A stretch of 23,467 nt of DNA from WHTB01 sp050699035 (GCA_050699035.1 JBOHDE010000036.1:1-23467), one strand, 5' to 3'; positions 1 through 8,215 are shown, numbered from the stretch's first letter. Numbers and translations: made by a program. Notes: generated by a model from the sequence alone, not told the origin.

Positions 1-723
1 CTGTCGATCGGTGGCAACCACCTGATCCACGCACTGCGCCGCAACATGAACATGACGATCCTGCTGTTCAACAACCGGATCTACGGCCTGACCAAGGGCC
101 AGTACTCCCCGACCTCCGAGACCGGCAAGGTGACCAAGTCGACACCGGTCGGGTCCGTCGACACGCCGTTCAACCCGATCTCGCTGGCGCTCGGCGCGGA
201 GGCGACGTTCGTCGCACGCACCATCGACTCCGACCGCAAGCACCTCACCGGGGTGCTGCGCGCGGCGGCCGCCCACCGCGGCACGTCTCTGGTCGAGATC
301 TACCAGAACTGCCCGATCTTCAACGACGGCGCGTTCGACTCGTTCAAGGACAAGGACACCCGCGACGACGCGATCATCCCGCTGCGGCACGGCGAGCCGA
401 TCAGGTTCGGCGCGGATGGCCAGTACGGCGTGGTGCGCGAGCACACGAGCGGGGCGTTCTTCGCGGTCGAGGTCGCCGACGTCGACGAGTCCGAGCTGCA
501 TGTCCACGACGCGCACGCGATCGACGCGTCGGCGGCGTTCGGGCTGTCGCGGCTCACCGATGCCGGCCACCTGCACCGCGCGCCGATCGGCATCTTCCGC
601 GACGTCGACCGTCCCACCTACGACGACCAGGCCCGCCAGCAGGTCGCGACCGCGCGGGAGGCAGCCGGTGCGGGCGACCTGGCGGCGCTGATCGCCGGCG
701 GCGACGCCTGGACCGTCAACTGA
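1..723 (+). CDS. korB: 2-oxoacid:ferredoxin oxidoreductase, beta subunit (KorB type), 5'-truncated by window edge
   Basis: The frame is open from base 1 and ends at TGA 721-723, giving the last 240 residues. The visible N-terminal part, SIGGNHLIHALRRN followed by NNRIYGLTKGQYSPTS, is the second half of the thiamine-diphosphate/Mg binding region of the KorB/PorB family; the GDGD part would lie just outside the window. Family members pair with a KorA alpha/gamma subunit and oxidatively decarboxylate 2-oxoglutarate (or a related 2-oxoacid) to the acyl-CoA while reducing ferredoxin in the cytoplasm. korA is expected immediately upstream. Substrate cannot be fixed from this fragment. The gene is followed by a palindromic repeat 14 nt after the stop. 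Confidence 0.93.
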   Translation: MSIGGNHLIHALRRNMNMTILLFNNRIYGLTKGQYSPTSETGKVTKSTPVGSVDTPFNPISLALGAEATFVARTIDSDRKHLTGVLRAAAAHRGTSLVEIYQNCPIFNDGAFDSFKDKDTRDDAIIPLRHGEPIRFGADGQYGVVREHTSGAFFAVEVADVDESELHVHDAHAIDASAAFGLSRLTDAGHLHRAPIGIFRDVDRPTYDDQARQQVATAREAAGAGDLAALIAGGDAWTVN

Positions 724-737
724 CCGACCCCATCTGT

Positions 738-798
738 TGAGTGGGACGTTTCCGACGCGACACGCTGGCGTGTCTGTCGAACTCGTCACACTCATCGG
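738..798. repeat. Palindromic dispersed repeat, copy 1 (decayed stem)
   Basis: This 61-bp segment matches 22181-22241 at 55 of 61 positions, with the central stretch from CGACGCGACACGC to TGTCGAA identical. It folds on itself: outer arms 738-756 and 776-794 pair at 15 of 19 positions, and an inner perfect 7-bp stem is GACACGC-TG-GCGTGTC. The outermost six bases (TGAGTG with CACTCA) are perfectly paired here but not in copy 2. It begins 14 nt after the korB stop. There is no following T-run, so a classical intrinsic terminator is not evident. A REP-like or small non-autonomous mobile element is possible. Confidence 0.8.
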
Positions 799-851
799 CG
801 GGTGGATTCTCGCGGTCAGGAGTCATGTCGCCGGTAGGTGATGACGGGACC

Positions 852-857
852 TAGACT
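852..857 (+). promoter_or_regulatory. Candidate -10 element (TAGACT) for leaderless rarD transcript
   Basis: TAGACT fits the actinobacterial TANNNT -10 pattern. The GTG start of rarD at 864 lies 7 nt after its last base, which is where transcription would begin. No Shine-Dalgarno sequence precedes that GTG. Together these suggest a leaderless mRNA. No good -35 hexamer is seen at 17-18 nt upstream. The same octamer CTAGACTG occurs ahead of menJ on the other strand. Confidence 0.45.
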
Positions 858-863
858 GCATGG

Positions 864-1832
864 GTGTCGGAGCAACGTCGCGGATTCTTGCTGGGTGCCG
901 CCGCCTACATCATGTGGGGGCTGTTCCCACTGTTCTGGCCGCTGCTCGAGCCGGCCACCCCGAGGGAGATCCTGGCGCACCGGATCGGCTGGACCCTGGT
1001 CGCCGTCGTCGCGCTGCTGGTCGCCCGGCGGCGGATCGGTAGCCTGCGCCGGCTGGTCGCCGACCGGCGGGCGCTGGTCGCACTACTGGTGGCCGCCGTC
1101 ACGATCGCGTGCAACTGGTTCACGTACATCTGGGGCGTCAACAACGGTCATGTGGTGGAGACGTCGCTCGGCTACTTCATCAACCCGCTGGTGACCGTGC
1201 TGATGGGCGTGGTTCTGCTGGGCGAACGGCTGCGCACCGCCCAATGGGTCGCGCTCGGCATCGCCGCGGCGGCGGTGGTCTGGCTGACCGTCGACTACGG
1301 TCGGCCGCCGTGGATCGCCCTCGTGCTGGCGTTCAGCTTCGGGACGTACGGCCTGGCCAAGAAGAAGGCCGGCGCGGGCGCCATCGAAGGGCTGACCGTC
1401 GAGACCGTCGTTCTCGCCCCGCTCGCTGTCGGCTACCTCACCTTCCTGCACAGCGCCGGGGACGGCAGCTTCGGCGCGAACGGGTGGCTGCACGCGCTGC
1501 TGCTGGCCAGCACCGGCATCGTCACCGCGATCCCGCTGCTGTGCTTCGGTGCGGCGGCCACCCGGATCCCGCTCAGCACCATCGGGTTGCTGCAGTACCT
1601 CGCGCCGACGCTGCAGTTCGCGGTCGGGGTGCTGATCTTCCGGGAGGACATGACGGCGGCGCGGTGGGGCGGCTTCGCGCTGGTGTGGGTGGCGCTCGTC
1701 GTGTTCACGGTCGAGGCCGTCCGCCACCACCGCCGGGTGCTGCGTACCGCTGCCTGGGCCACGGGGCCAGGGACTCGCACGACGCCGGCTGTTCACCTCG
1801 ACGACACGGATGGCACCCCGTACGCTCGCTAG
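864..1832 (+). CDS. rarD: RarD-type EamA/DMT-superfamily permease
   Basis: The 322-residue protein opens with RRGFLLGAAAYIMWGLFPLFWPLL and then PREILAHRIGWTL, the conserved start of the RarD branch of the drug/metabolite transporter superfamily. Hydrophobic stretches run to about residue 285 and are consistent with ten membrane helices in two EamA repeats. The last 35-40 residues are hydrophilic. Family members are inner-membrane exporters; RarD was named for chloramphenicol sensitivity, but the physiological substrate is generally unknown. The GTG at 864 was chosen because it gives the conserved N-terminus and sits 7 nt after a -10 element. The next gene starts 51 nt downstream on the same strand. 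Substrate is not inferable. Confidence 0.93.
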   Translation: MSEQRRGFLLGAAAYIMWGLFPLFWPLLEPATPREILAHRIGWTLVAVVALLVARRRIGSLRRLVADRRALVALLVAAVTIACNWFTYIWGVNNGHVVETSLGYFINPLVTVLMGVVLLGERLRTAQWVALGIAAAAVVWLTVDYGRPPWIALVLAFSFGTYGLAKKKAGAGAIEGLTVETVVLAPLAVGYLTFLHSAGDGSFGANGWLHALLLASTGIVTAIPLLCFGAAATRIPLSTIGLLQYLAPTLQFAVGVLIFREDMTAARWGGFALVWVALVVFTVEAVRHHRRVLRTAAWATGPGTRTTPAVHLDDTDGTPYAR

Positions 1833-1883
1833 TGGCGCCTAACGTCTCGCGCGACCGGATCGCCACCCCGAACGGAGTCCCCC

Positions 1884-3896
1884 GTGACCCCTCGCCTTCT
1901 CCCCCTCCTCGGCCCGCACGGCTCGCGCAGCGCGATGACCTGTCAGTTCCGCTGCGGCAATGCGTGCGACCATCCCGAGCCCAACAGGTCTGGCAACGAG
2001 CACTTCCAGGACGTCCTGGCACAAACCATCGCCCGCCGGTCCGTCCTGAAGGCCGGCGCCGTCGGCGGCGCCGGGCTGGTGATCGCCGGCCTCGGCCAGA
2101 GCGCCGCGGCGGCGGCACCCAGCACCACCGGCGGTGACATCTCCGACCTCGACTTCGAACCGGTGACGCCGAACAAGCGCGACGCCCTGACGACCGCGAC
2201 CGGCTTCCGGCACGACGTCGTCGCCCGGTGGGGCGACCCGGTGGTGCCCGGAGCGCCGGACTTCGACATCCACCACCAGTCGGCGGAGAGCCAGGCCCTG
2301 CAGTTCGGCTACAACTGCGACTACGTCGCCGTGCTGCCGCTGGACCGTGGCCGGGCCCTACTCGTGGTCAACCACGAGTTCACGAACGAAGTGCTGATGT
2401 ACCCCGCCGGTGAGTACGACGACGAGACGATCAAGGAGATTGCGCTGCAGGCCCACGGCCTCTCCGTCCTGGAGATCGAGCGCGGCAAGAAAGACGGCTC
2501 GTGGCGCCGGGTCGACCCCCGTCACACCGAGCACAACCGACGGATCACCGTGACCAGCTCGTTCGAGCTGACCGGGCCGGCCGCCGGCTCACCGCGACTT
2601 CGTACCCAGGGCGACCCGACCGGTCGGCACGTCCTCGGCACCTTCAACAACTGCGCGGGCGGCATGACGCCGTGGGGCACGACCCTGCACGGCGAGGAGA
2701 ACTTCAACGGCTACTTCGACAAGTCCGGCGAGCTCGACTCGCGCTACTCCGCGAGCTACCAGCGGTACGGCCTCAACGGCGCGGGGCGCGGGTGGATGGA
2801 CGTCGACGACCGGTTCGACCTGACCGTCGAGCCGCACGAGCCGTTCCGCTTCGGGTGGATCGTCGAGCTCGACCCGTACGACCCGGCCTCCACGCCGAAG
2901 AAGCGCACCATGCTCGGGCGGATGAAGCACGAGGGCGCCAACATCGGCCTCGCCGCAGACGGCCGCGCGGTCGCGTACATGGGCGATGACGAGCGCGGCG
3001 ACTACATCTACAAGTTCGTGTCCCGCGACCGGATGGCACGCGGCACGAGCCGCACGGCGCACCGGCACAACCTGACCCTGCTCGACAAGGGCACGCTGTA
3101 CGTCGCGAAGTTCACCGGCGACGGCACGGAGGACGGCGTGTACGACGGGGCGGGCGAGTGGATCGCGCTGGCGACCGACACGGCGTCGCTGGTCGGCGGG
3201 ATGTCGCTGGAGGACGTGCTCATCGACGTCCGGATCGCGGGCGACACGGTCGGCGCAACCCGGATGGACCGCCCCGAAGACATCGAGCGCAACCCGGTGA
3301 ACGGCAAGGTCTACTGCGCGCTCACCAACAACTCCGACCGCGGCACGAAGTTCCCGGTCGATGAGTCCAACCCGCTGGCGAGCAGCATGGTGCGGTCGTC
3401 GCTGTCGGCGCCGCTGACCAGTGCGTCGGGCAACCGCAACGGATACGTACTCGAGCTGACCGAGCAGGGCGGCAACGCTGCCGCGACCCGCTTCACCTGG
3501 GACCTGTTCCTCGTGTGTGGCGACCCGGAGGCGCCGGAGACGTACTTCGGTGGCTTCCCGAAGGAGCAGGTCAGCCCGATCTCCTGCCCGGACAACGTCG
3601 CGTTCGACGAGCAGGGCAACCTGTGGATCTCCACCGACGGCAACGTGCTGGGGTCCAACGACGGCCTGTTCGCAGTGCCCACGAAGGGTCGTGACCGTGG
3701 TCGGGTGCGGCAGTTTCTGACCGTGCCGATCGGCGCCGAGACCTGTGGGCCGCTGATCGTCGACGACGAGAGTGTGTTCGTGGCGGTGCAGCACCCGGGC
3801 GAGACCGACGGCGCGACGTTCGAGAGTCCGTCGTCGACCTGGCCGCACACCGACGACTTCGCGCGACCGAGTGTGGTCGTCACGTACCGCGACTGA
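1884..3896 (+). CDS. phoX: PhoX/DUF839-family secreted phosphatase with Tat signal
   Basis: A 670-residue protein of the PhoX family: extracytoplasmic phosphomonoesterases that use calcium and iron. Residues 51-75 form a twin-arginine signal (ARRSVLKAGAVGG, hydrophobic stretch, then an Ala-rich cleavage region near 75-79). Conserved blocks are NCAGGMTPWGTTLHGEEN around 256-273 (Cys257 is the likely counterpart of the iron-ligating Cys in PhoX), PEDIERNPVNGKVYCALTNN near 463-482, and CPDNVAFDEQGNLWISTDGN near 567-586. The start is GTG with GGAG at 1874-1877, 6 nt upstream. An unusual 50-residue region with C20-x3-C24-x3-C28 precedes the RR motif. It follows rarD on the same strand and may be co-transcribed. 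True substrate is inferred only from family. Confidence 0.88.
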   Translation: MTPRLLPLLGPHGSRSAMTCQFRCGNACDHPEPNRSGNEHFQDVLAQTIARRSVLKAGAVGGAGLVIAGLGQSAAAAAPSTTGGDISDLDFEPVTPNKRDALTTATGFRHDVVARWGDPVVPGAPDFDIHHQSAESQALQFGYNCDYVAVLPLDRGRALLVVNHEFTNEVLMYPAGEYDDETIKEIALQAHGLSVLEIERGKKDGSWRRVDPRHTEHNRRITVTSSFELTGPAAGSPRLRTQGDPTGRHVLGTFNNCAGGMTPWGTTLHGEENFNGYFDKSGELDSRYSASYQRYGLNGAGRGWMDVDDRFDLTVEPHEPFRFGWIVELDPYDPASTPKKRTMLGRMKHEGANIGLAADGRAVAYMGDDERGDYIYKFVSRDRMARGTSRTAHRHNLTLLDKGTLYVAKFTGDGTEDGVYDGAGEWIALATDTASLVGGMSLEDVLIDVRIAGDTVGATRMDRPEDIERNPVNGKVYCALTNNSDRGTKFPVDESNPLASSMVRSSLSAPLTSASGNRNGYVLELTEQGGNAAATRFTWDLFLVCGDPEAPETYFGGFPKEQVSPISCPDNVAFDEQGNLWISTDGNVLGSNDGLFAVPTKGRDRGRVRQFLTVPIGAETCGPLIVDDESVFVAVQHPGETDGATFESPSSTWPHTDDFARPSVVVTYRD

Positions 3897-3929
3897 GTCA
3901 CTGCTCCCGACCACTGCCTTGTGGGCGGC

Positions 3930-3946
3930 TCCGGTCCAGAACCGGA
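3930..3946. terminator. Small hairpin just downstream of phoX
   Basis: TCCGGT and ACCGGA form a perfect 6-bp stem around a 5-nt loop (CCAGA), 34 nt after the phoX stop. No T-run follows, so it would be a U-less hairpin of the kind common in actinobacteria. It sits immediately beside the larger hairpin at 3949-3999. Confidence 0.45.
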
Positions 3947-3948
3947 TT

Positions 3949-3999
3949 GGAACGGGGGCGCCCCGTCCCAATAGGTCTGGAACGGGGCGCCCCCGTGCC
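3949..3999. terminator. Bidirectional hairpin between convergent phoX and polyprenyl synthase genes
   Basis: Arms 3949-3969 and 3979-3999 are inverted copies matching at 19 of 21 positions, separated by 9 nt. Each arm is itself palindromic (ACGGGG-GCG-CCCCGT and ACGGGG-CGC-CCCCGT), so the region can fold as one long stem or as two adjacent short hairpins. It lies between the 3' ends of two convergent genes, the expected place for a shared terminator. The A-run at 4002-4007 is on the gene side of the hairpin for the minus-strand gene and is not a U-tract for either direction. Confidence 0.6.
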
Positions 4000-4013
4000 A
4001 GAAAAAACCTGGG

Positions 4014-5000
4014 TCAGGTGGTGCGGTGGACGACGAGGTCGCAGAGGCCGGCGAGGGCGTCTCGGGCCGGGCCTTCGGGCAGCTCGGCGAGCAGGGCCCG
4101 GGCTGCGTCGGCGTGCTGCGACACCACCGCCCTCGACTCCGCGATCGCCGGGTGGGCGCGCAGCAGCTTCAGCGCCTCGGCGAGCAGCGTCTCGTCGGTC
4201 AGGTCGGAGTCGAGCAGCGACAGCAGCCGGGCGTCGGCCGGGTCGGTCGAGCGGCGCGCGATCAGCACCGGCAGGGTCGGCACACCTTCCCGCAGGTCGG
4301 TGCCGGGCGTCTTGCCGGTGGCGTCGCTGGTCACGTCGATCACGTCGTCGGACAGCTGGAACACCGTCCCGATCCGCTCGCCGAACTCCGTGAGCACCTC
4401 CACATGCCGGTCGGAGGCACCCGCCAGCAGGGCACCGTAGTGCGCGGCCGTCGAGATCAGCGCGCCGGTCTTGTCGGCCACGACCCGCAGATAGTGGTCC
4501 AGCAGCTCCTCACCCTCGCGCGGCCCGACCGTCTCACGCACCTGGCCCTCGACCAGCCGGGCGAACGTGTGCGCCTGGATGCGCACCGCCTCGGGCCCGA
4601 GGTCGGCGATCGCCTTCGACGCCTGCGCGAACAGAAAGTCGCCGGTCAGGATTGCGACGGTGTTGTCCCAGCGGACGTTGGCGCTATCGGCGCCGCGGCG
4701 CAGGTCGGCCTCGTCCATCACGTCGTCGTGGTAGAGCGACGCGAGGTGGGTCAGCTCGACCCCGACCGCAGCGGGTACGACGGTGTCGGCGGACCGGTCG
4801 CCGAACTCGGCCGCCACCAGCACCAGCATCGGCCGGAACCGCTTGCCGCCGGCCCGGATCAGGTGTTGGGCGGCCTCGACCAGGAACGGCACGTCGCTCG
4901 AGATGAACGCGGTCATCCGCGCCTCCACCTCGTCGAGGCCCGCCCGCACCCGTCCCTCGAGCTCGGGGTCGACCTGTTCGAAGAGGCCCACGCTGCTCAC
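4014..5000 (-). CDS. Long-chain trans-polyprenyl diphosphate synthase (menaquinone side chain)
   Basis: The 328-residue protein is an all-alpha prenyl-elongating synthase that condenses isopentenyl diphosphate onto allylic diphosphates. Visible motifs are GGKRFRP (51-57), the first aspartate-rich motif DDVMD (92-96) followed by LRRG, and the second DDVID (218-222). The residues just before the first motif are small (A87, S88), which in this family goes with long chains, so hepta- to nonaprenyl product for menaquinone is likely. The frame stays open upstream, but GTG at 5000 is chosen because GGGAG lies 5 nt before it (5006-5010) and the family N-terminus begins here. It starts 23 nt after nuoN and is probably in the nuo transcript. 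Similar to mycobacterial GrcC1. Confidence 0.92.
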   Translation of the reverse strand: MSSVGLFEQVDPELEGRVRAGLDEVEARMTAFISSDVPFLVEAAQHLIRAGGKRFRPMLVLVAAEFGDRSADTVVPAAVGVELTHLASLYHDDVMDEADLRRGADSANVRWDNTVAILTGDFLFAQASKAIADLGPEAVRIQAHTFARLVEGQVRETVGPREGEELLDHYLRVVADKTGALISTAAHYGALLAGASDRHVEVLTEFGERIGTVFQLSDDVIDVTSDATGKTPGTDLREGVPTLPVLIARRSTDPADARLLSLLDSDLTDETLLAEALKLLRAHPAIAESRAVVSQHADAARALLAELPEGPARDALAGLCDLVVHRTT

Positions 5001-5005
5001 TGTTG

Positions 5006-5010
5006 CTCCC
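5006..5010 (-). promoter_or_regulatory. Ribosome binding site of the polyprenyl synthase gene
   Basis: GGGAG on the minus strand with a 5-nt spacer to GTG 5000-4998. It decides the start against a frame that stays open for almost 100 further codons into nuoN. Confidence 0.65.
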
Positions 5011-5023
5011 GTCCTCGGTCCGC

Positions 5024-6640
5024 TCAGCGGATGAACGCGCCTGCATCCCGGGCCAGGTCGAGGACCGGGTCGGGCAGGACACCGAGTACGACGGTAGCGA
5101 CCAGTCCCACCGTGATCGCCGTCGCGGTCAGCACACTCGGCACCGCGACCGTCGGACCGTCGCCGACCGGGTCGGAGAAGAACATCAGCACGATGACCCG
5201 GATGTAGACGAACGCGGTGACCACCGAGGCCAGCACGGCGATGATCACCAGCGCCTCGGCGCCGCCGGACCAGGCCGACGTGAAGACCGCCCACTTGCCA
5301 GTGAACCCGCTGGTCAGCGGCAGCCCGAGGAAGGCCAGCATGAACACCGCGAACACCCCGGCCAGCAGCGGCGAGTCCTTGCCAAGCCCGGCCCAGCGCG
5401 ACAGGTGCGTGGCCTCGCCGGACGAGTCGCGCACCACGGTGACGACCGCGAACGCGCCGATCGTGGTGAAGCCGTACGCCACCAGGTAGAACAGCACGGC
5501 CTGCAGGCTGGTGATCCCGTCACCGGTCTCGGCGGCCGTCTGGGCGCCGACGAAGCCGGTCAGGATGAAGCCGGCGTGCGCGATCGACGAGTACGCCAGC
5601 AGGCGCTTCACGTCGGTCTGGGTCAGCGCGATGATCGAGCCGACCGCCATCGTCAAGATGGCGACCACCCAGATCATCGGCTGCCAGTCCCAGCGAGCAC
5701 CGCCCAGCGCGACGTAGAACACCCGCAGCATGGCGCCGAACGCGGCGATCTTCGTGCACGCCGCCATGAAACCGGTGACTGCGGTCGGCGCGCCCTGGTA
5801 GACGTCGGGCGTCCAGGCGTGGAACGGCGCGGCGCCGACCTTGAACAGCAGGCCCACCGCCATCAGGCCGATCCCGGTCAGCAGCAGCGGGTCGCTTCCG
5901 GTCTGGCTCGAGATGGCCGCGTCGATGCCGGCCAGCGAGACGCTGCCCGAGTAGCCGTAGACCAGCGCGATGCCGAACACGAAGAACGCCGACGAGTATG
6001 CACCGAGCAGGAAGTACTTCATCGCCGCCTCCTGGCTGAGCAGGCGGCGCCGCCGCGCCAGGCCGCACAGCAGGTAGAGCGGGAGGGACAGCACCTCGAG
6101 CGCGACGAACATCGTCAGCAGGTCGTTGGACGCGGGGAACAGCAGCATGCCGCCCACCGCGAACAGCATCAGCGGGAACACCTCGGTGTGCTCCAGGCCG
6201 CGGGTGGACGCCTCACGCTCGGCGTCGGTGCCCGGCAGCGCGGCGGCCTGGCCGGCGAACGCGGTCACGCCGCCCTCCAGGTGCCGCTCGGCAAACGTCA
6301 AGACGGCGAGCAGCGACAGCAACAACAGGGTGCCCCAGAGGAACACCGTGGGGCCGTCGACCACGATCGCGCCCATCGCGTCGACGACACCGCGGCCGGC
6401 GCCGTCGCCCACCTCGGGCAGGTCACCGGCGATCAGGACCGTGCCGACCAGCGCCGAGAGCAGGCCGACCACCGCGATCAGGGTCTGCGTGACGTAGCGG
6501 TGGCGGCGGTCCACGAACGCCTCGACCAGCACGCCAGCGACGGCCGCGCCGAACACCGCCAGCAGCGGCCAGATGTACTGGTAGCCGATCTTCGGAGCCG
6601 TGAAGTCGGCCGCCAGCACCAAGTCGGAAACCGGACTCAC
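5024..6640 (-). CDS. nuoN: NADH-quinone oxidoreductase subunit N
   Basis: The 538-residue protein is an antiporter-like proton-pumping subunit of the Complex I membrane arm. Key charged residues are present: Glu182 in FVALEVLSLPLYLLCG, Lys267 in LLFKVGAAPFHAWTPDVYQG, and a later Lys in SGFTGKWAVF. A soluble loop at about 117-152 (rich in Glu, Ala and Gly) separates early helices. The GTG start overlaps the nuoM stop by 4 nt (GTGA, 6637-6640), indicating translational coupling. It is the last nuo gene and is followed 23 nt later by the polyprenyl synthase. Confidence 0.97.
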   Translation of the reverse strand: MSPVSDLVLAADFTAPKIGYQYIWPLLAVFGAAVAGVLVEAFVDRRHRYVTQTLIAVVGLLSALVGTVLIAGDLPEVGDGAGRGVVDAMGAIVVDGPTVFLWGTLLLLSLLAVLTFAERHLEGGVTAFAGQAAALPGTDAEREASTRGLEHTEVFPLMLFAVGGMLLFPASNDLLTMFVALEVLSLPLYLLCGLARRRRLLSQEAAMKYFLLGAYSSAFFVFGIALVYGYSGSVSLAGIDAAISSQTGSDPLLLTGIGLMAVGLLFKVGAAPFHAWTPDVYQGAPTAVTGFMAACTKIAAFGAMLRVFYVALGGARWDWQPMIWVVAILTMAVGSIIALTQTDVKRLLAYSSIAHAGFILTGFVGAQTAAETGDGITSLQAVLFYLVAYGFTTIGAFAVVTVVRDSSGEATHLSRWAGLGKDSPLLAGVFAVFMLAFLGLPLTSGFTGKWAVFTSAWSGGAEALVIIAVLASVVTAFVYIRVIVLMFFSDPVGDGPTVAVPSVLTATAITVGLVATVVLGVLPDPVLDLARDAGAFIR

Positions 6641-8175
6641 TGGCCCGCCCCTTTCGCCTCGGCCGGCGCCTGCACGGTCGGCTCGGGATCATCGACGCCG
6701 ACGTGCTCGAGCGTCGTCTCGACTCCTGGGTTGATGACGTCCAGCGCCGGTTTCGGGAACAGCCCGAGGATGACGATCAGGGCGAGCACCGGGGCCAGCG
6801 CCACGATCTCGCGGACGTTGAGGTCGGTGGTGTCCTCCAACCCGGCTCGGGTCGGGCCAGTCATCGTGCGTTGGTACATGATCAGGATGTACAGCGCCGC
6901 CAGCACGATGCCGAACGTCGCGATCACCGCGGCCGTCACCGAGTACGTGAACGTGCCGGCCAGCACCAGGAACTCGCTGACGAACGGCGACAGCCCCGGC
7001 AGCGACAGGCTCGACAGCCCGGACAGCAAGAACACCCCGGCCAGCACCGGGGCGACCTTCTCGACGCCACCGAAGTCGCTGATCAGCTTGGACCCGCGAC
7101 GGCTGATCAGGAAGCCGGTCACCAAGAACAGCGCCGCCGTCGACAGCCCGTGGTTGAACATGTAGAGCGTCGACCCGGCGTGCCCCTGGCTGTTCATCAC
7201 GAAGATGCCCAGCACGATGAAGCCGAAGTGCGAGATCGAGGTGTACGCGATCAGCCGGCGCATGTCGTTCTGGCCGATCGCGAGCAGCGCCCCGTAGATC
7301 ACGCTGATCACCGCCAGCGCGATCACCACCGGCGTGGCCCAGGTCGAGGCCTCCGGGAAGATCCCGAGGCAGAACCGGATCATCCCGAAGGTGCCGATCT
7401 TGTCGAGGATGCTGACCAGCAGCACCGACGTGCCCGGCGTGCCCTCGCTGGCGGCGTCCGGGAGCCAGGTGTGCACCGGCCACATCGGCGCCTTGATCGC
7501 AAACGCGACGAAGAAGCCGAGGAACAGCCAGCGGCCGGTGGTCTCGCCGATCTCCAACTGGGACAGCTCGGACAACAGGTACGTCGGCCCGGACTCGGCG
7601 TCGTTCGAGACGACGTAGAGCCCGACCACCGACGCCAGCATCAGCAGACCGCCGAACAGGCTGTACAGCAGGAACTTCACCGACGCGTACGAGCGGCGCG
7701 GACCCCCGAACCCGCCGATCAAGAAGTAGATCGGGATCAGCGTGGCCTCGAACAGCACGTAGAACAAGAACACGTCGGTCGCGACGAACACACCGATCGA
7801 CAGGCCCTCGAGCGCCAGCATCCAGGCGAAGAACGCATTGACGCTCCAGCGCCCGACCTCGGCGTCGTCCCAGGACGCGAGGATCACCACCGGGGTGAGG
7901 ATTGCCGTGAGCAGCACCAGCAGCAGGCCGATGCCGTCGAGGCCGACGGCGTAGTGGGCGCCGAACGCACCGATCCAGGAGCGCTGCTCCTCGAACTGCA
8001 TCCCGCCGCCGGCGTCGTACCGGGTCGCGACGTACACAGTGAGCACGAGCACGACCAGCGAGATCGCCAGCGCCACCTGCTTCGGCACCACACTGCGCCG
8101 GCGCGGGAGCGCCATCACGGCGAGGGCGCCGAGCAGCGGCACCGCGCCGAGGACGGTCAACCAGGGAAAGCTCAC
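6637..8175 (-). CDS. nuoM: NADH-quinone oxidoreductase subunit M
   Basis: The 512-residue protein is an antiporter-like subunit of Complex I. The conserved Glu143 (FYVLFEATLIPIYFLIGGFGG) and Lys228 (FAIKAPMWPVHTWLPDAASEG) of the proton channel are present, followed by the expected LLVSILDKIGTFG lysine and a C-terminal FVSEFLVLAG glutamate. Length is usual for the family. The GTG start at 8175 is preceded by GGGAG about 5 nt upstream and lies 40 nt after nuoL. Its stop overlaps nuoN. Confidence 0.97.
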   Translation of the reverse strand: MSFPWLTVLGAVPLLGALAVMALPRRRSVVPKQVALAISLVVLVLTVYVATRYDAGGGMQFEEQRSWIGAFGAHYAVGLDGIGLLLVLLTAILTPVVILASWDDAEVGRWSVNAFFAWMLALEGLSIGVFVATDVFLFYVLFEATLIPIYFLIGGFGGPRRSYASVKFLLYSLFGGLLMLASVVGLYVVSNDAESGPTYLLSELSQLEIGETTGRWLFLGFFVAFAIKAPMWPVHTWLPDAASEGTPGTSVLLVSILDKIGTFGMIRFCLGIFPEASTWATPVVIALAVISVIYGALLAIGQNDMRRLIAYTSISHFGFIVLGIFVMNSQGHAGSTLYMFNHGLSTAALFLVTGFLISRRGSKLISDFGGVEKVAPVLAGVFLLSGLSSLSLPGLSPFVSEFLVLAGTFTYSVTAAVIATFGIVLAALYILIMYQRTMTGPTRAGLEDTTDLNVREIVALAPVLALIVILGLFPKPALDVINPGVETTLEHVGVDDPEPTVQAPAEAKGAGQ

Positions 8176-8215
8176 AGCGACTCCCGCCGATCGGAGCGAG
8201 TGGACAGCAGAACCG

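Noticed and set aside
1791..1797. GTTCACC, one half-site of an actinobacterial PHO box, upstream of phoX
   Set aside because: The required second repeat 11 bp away is absent and the site lies within the end of rarD, so a PhoP operator is not supported.
2589..3971. A 460-codon minus-strand frame opposite phoX
   Set aside because: Composition is Arg/Val/His-rich without hydrophobic core patterning, and phoX on the other strand has clear conserved motifs.
4000..4013. A-run at 4002-4007 as a U-tract of an intrinsic terminator
   Set aside because: On the minus strand the T-run precedes rather than follows the large hairpin, and on the plus strand it is an A-run, so it does not fit a classical terminator in either direction.
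5003..7165. A 720-codon open frame on the plus strand opposite nuoM/nuoN
   Set aside because: It is antisense to two well-conserved genes, and its product is an improbable Arg/Gln/His/Asp-rich sequence caused by high third-position GC. The same applies to 6703-8358, 8039-10273, 11687-14335, 13189-15222, 15579-17372 and 16844-19045.
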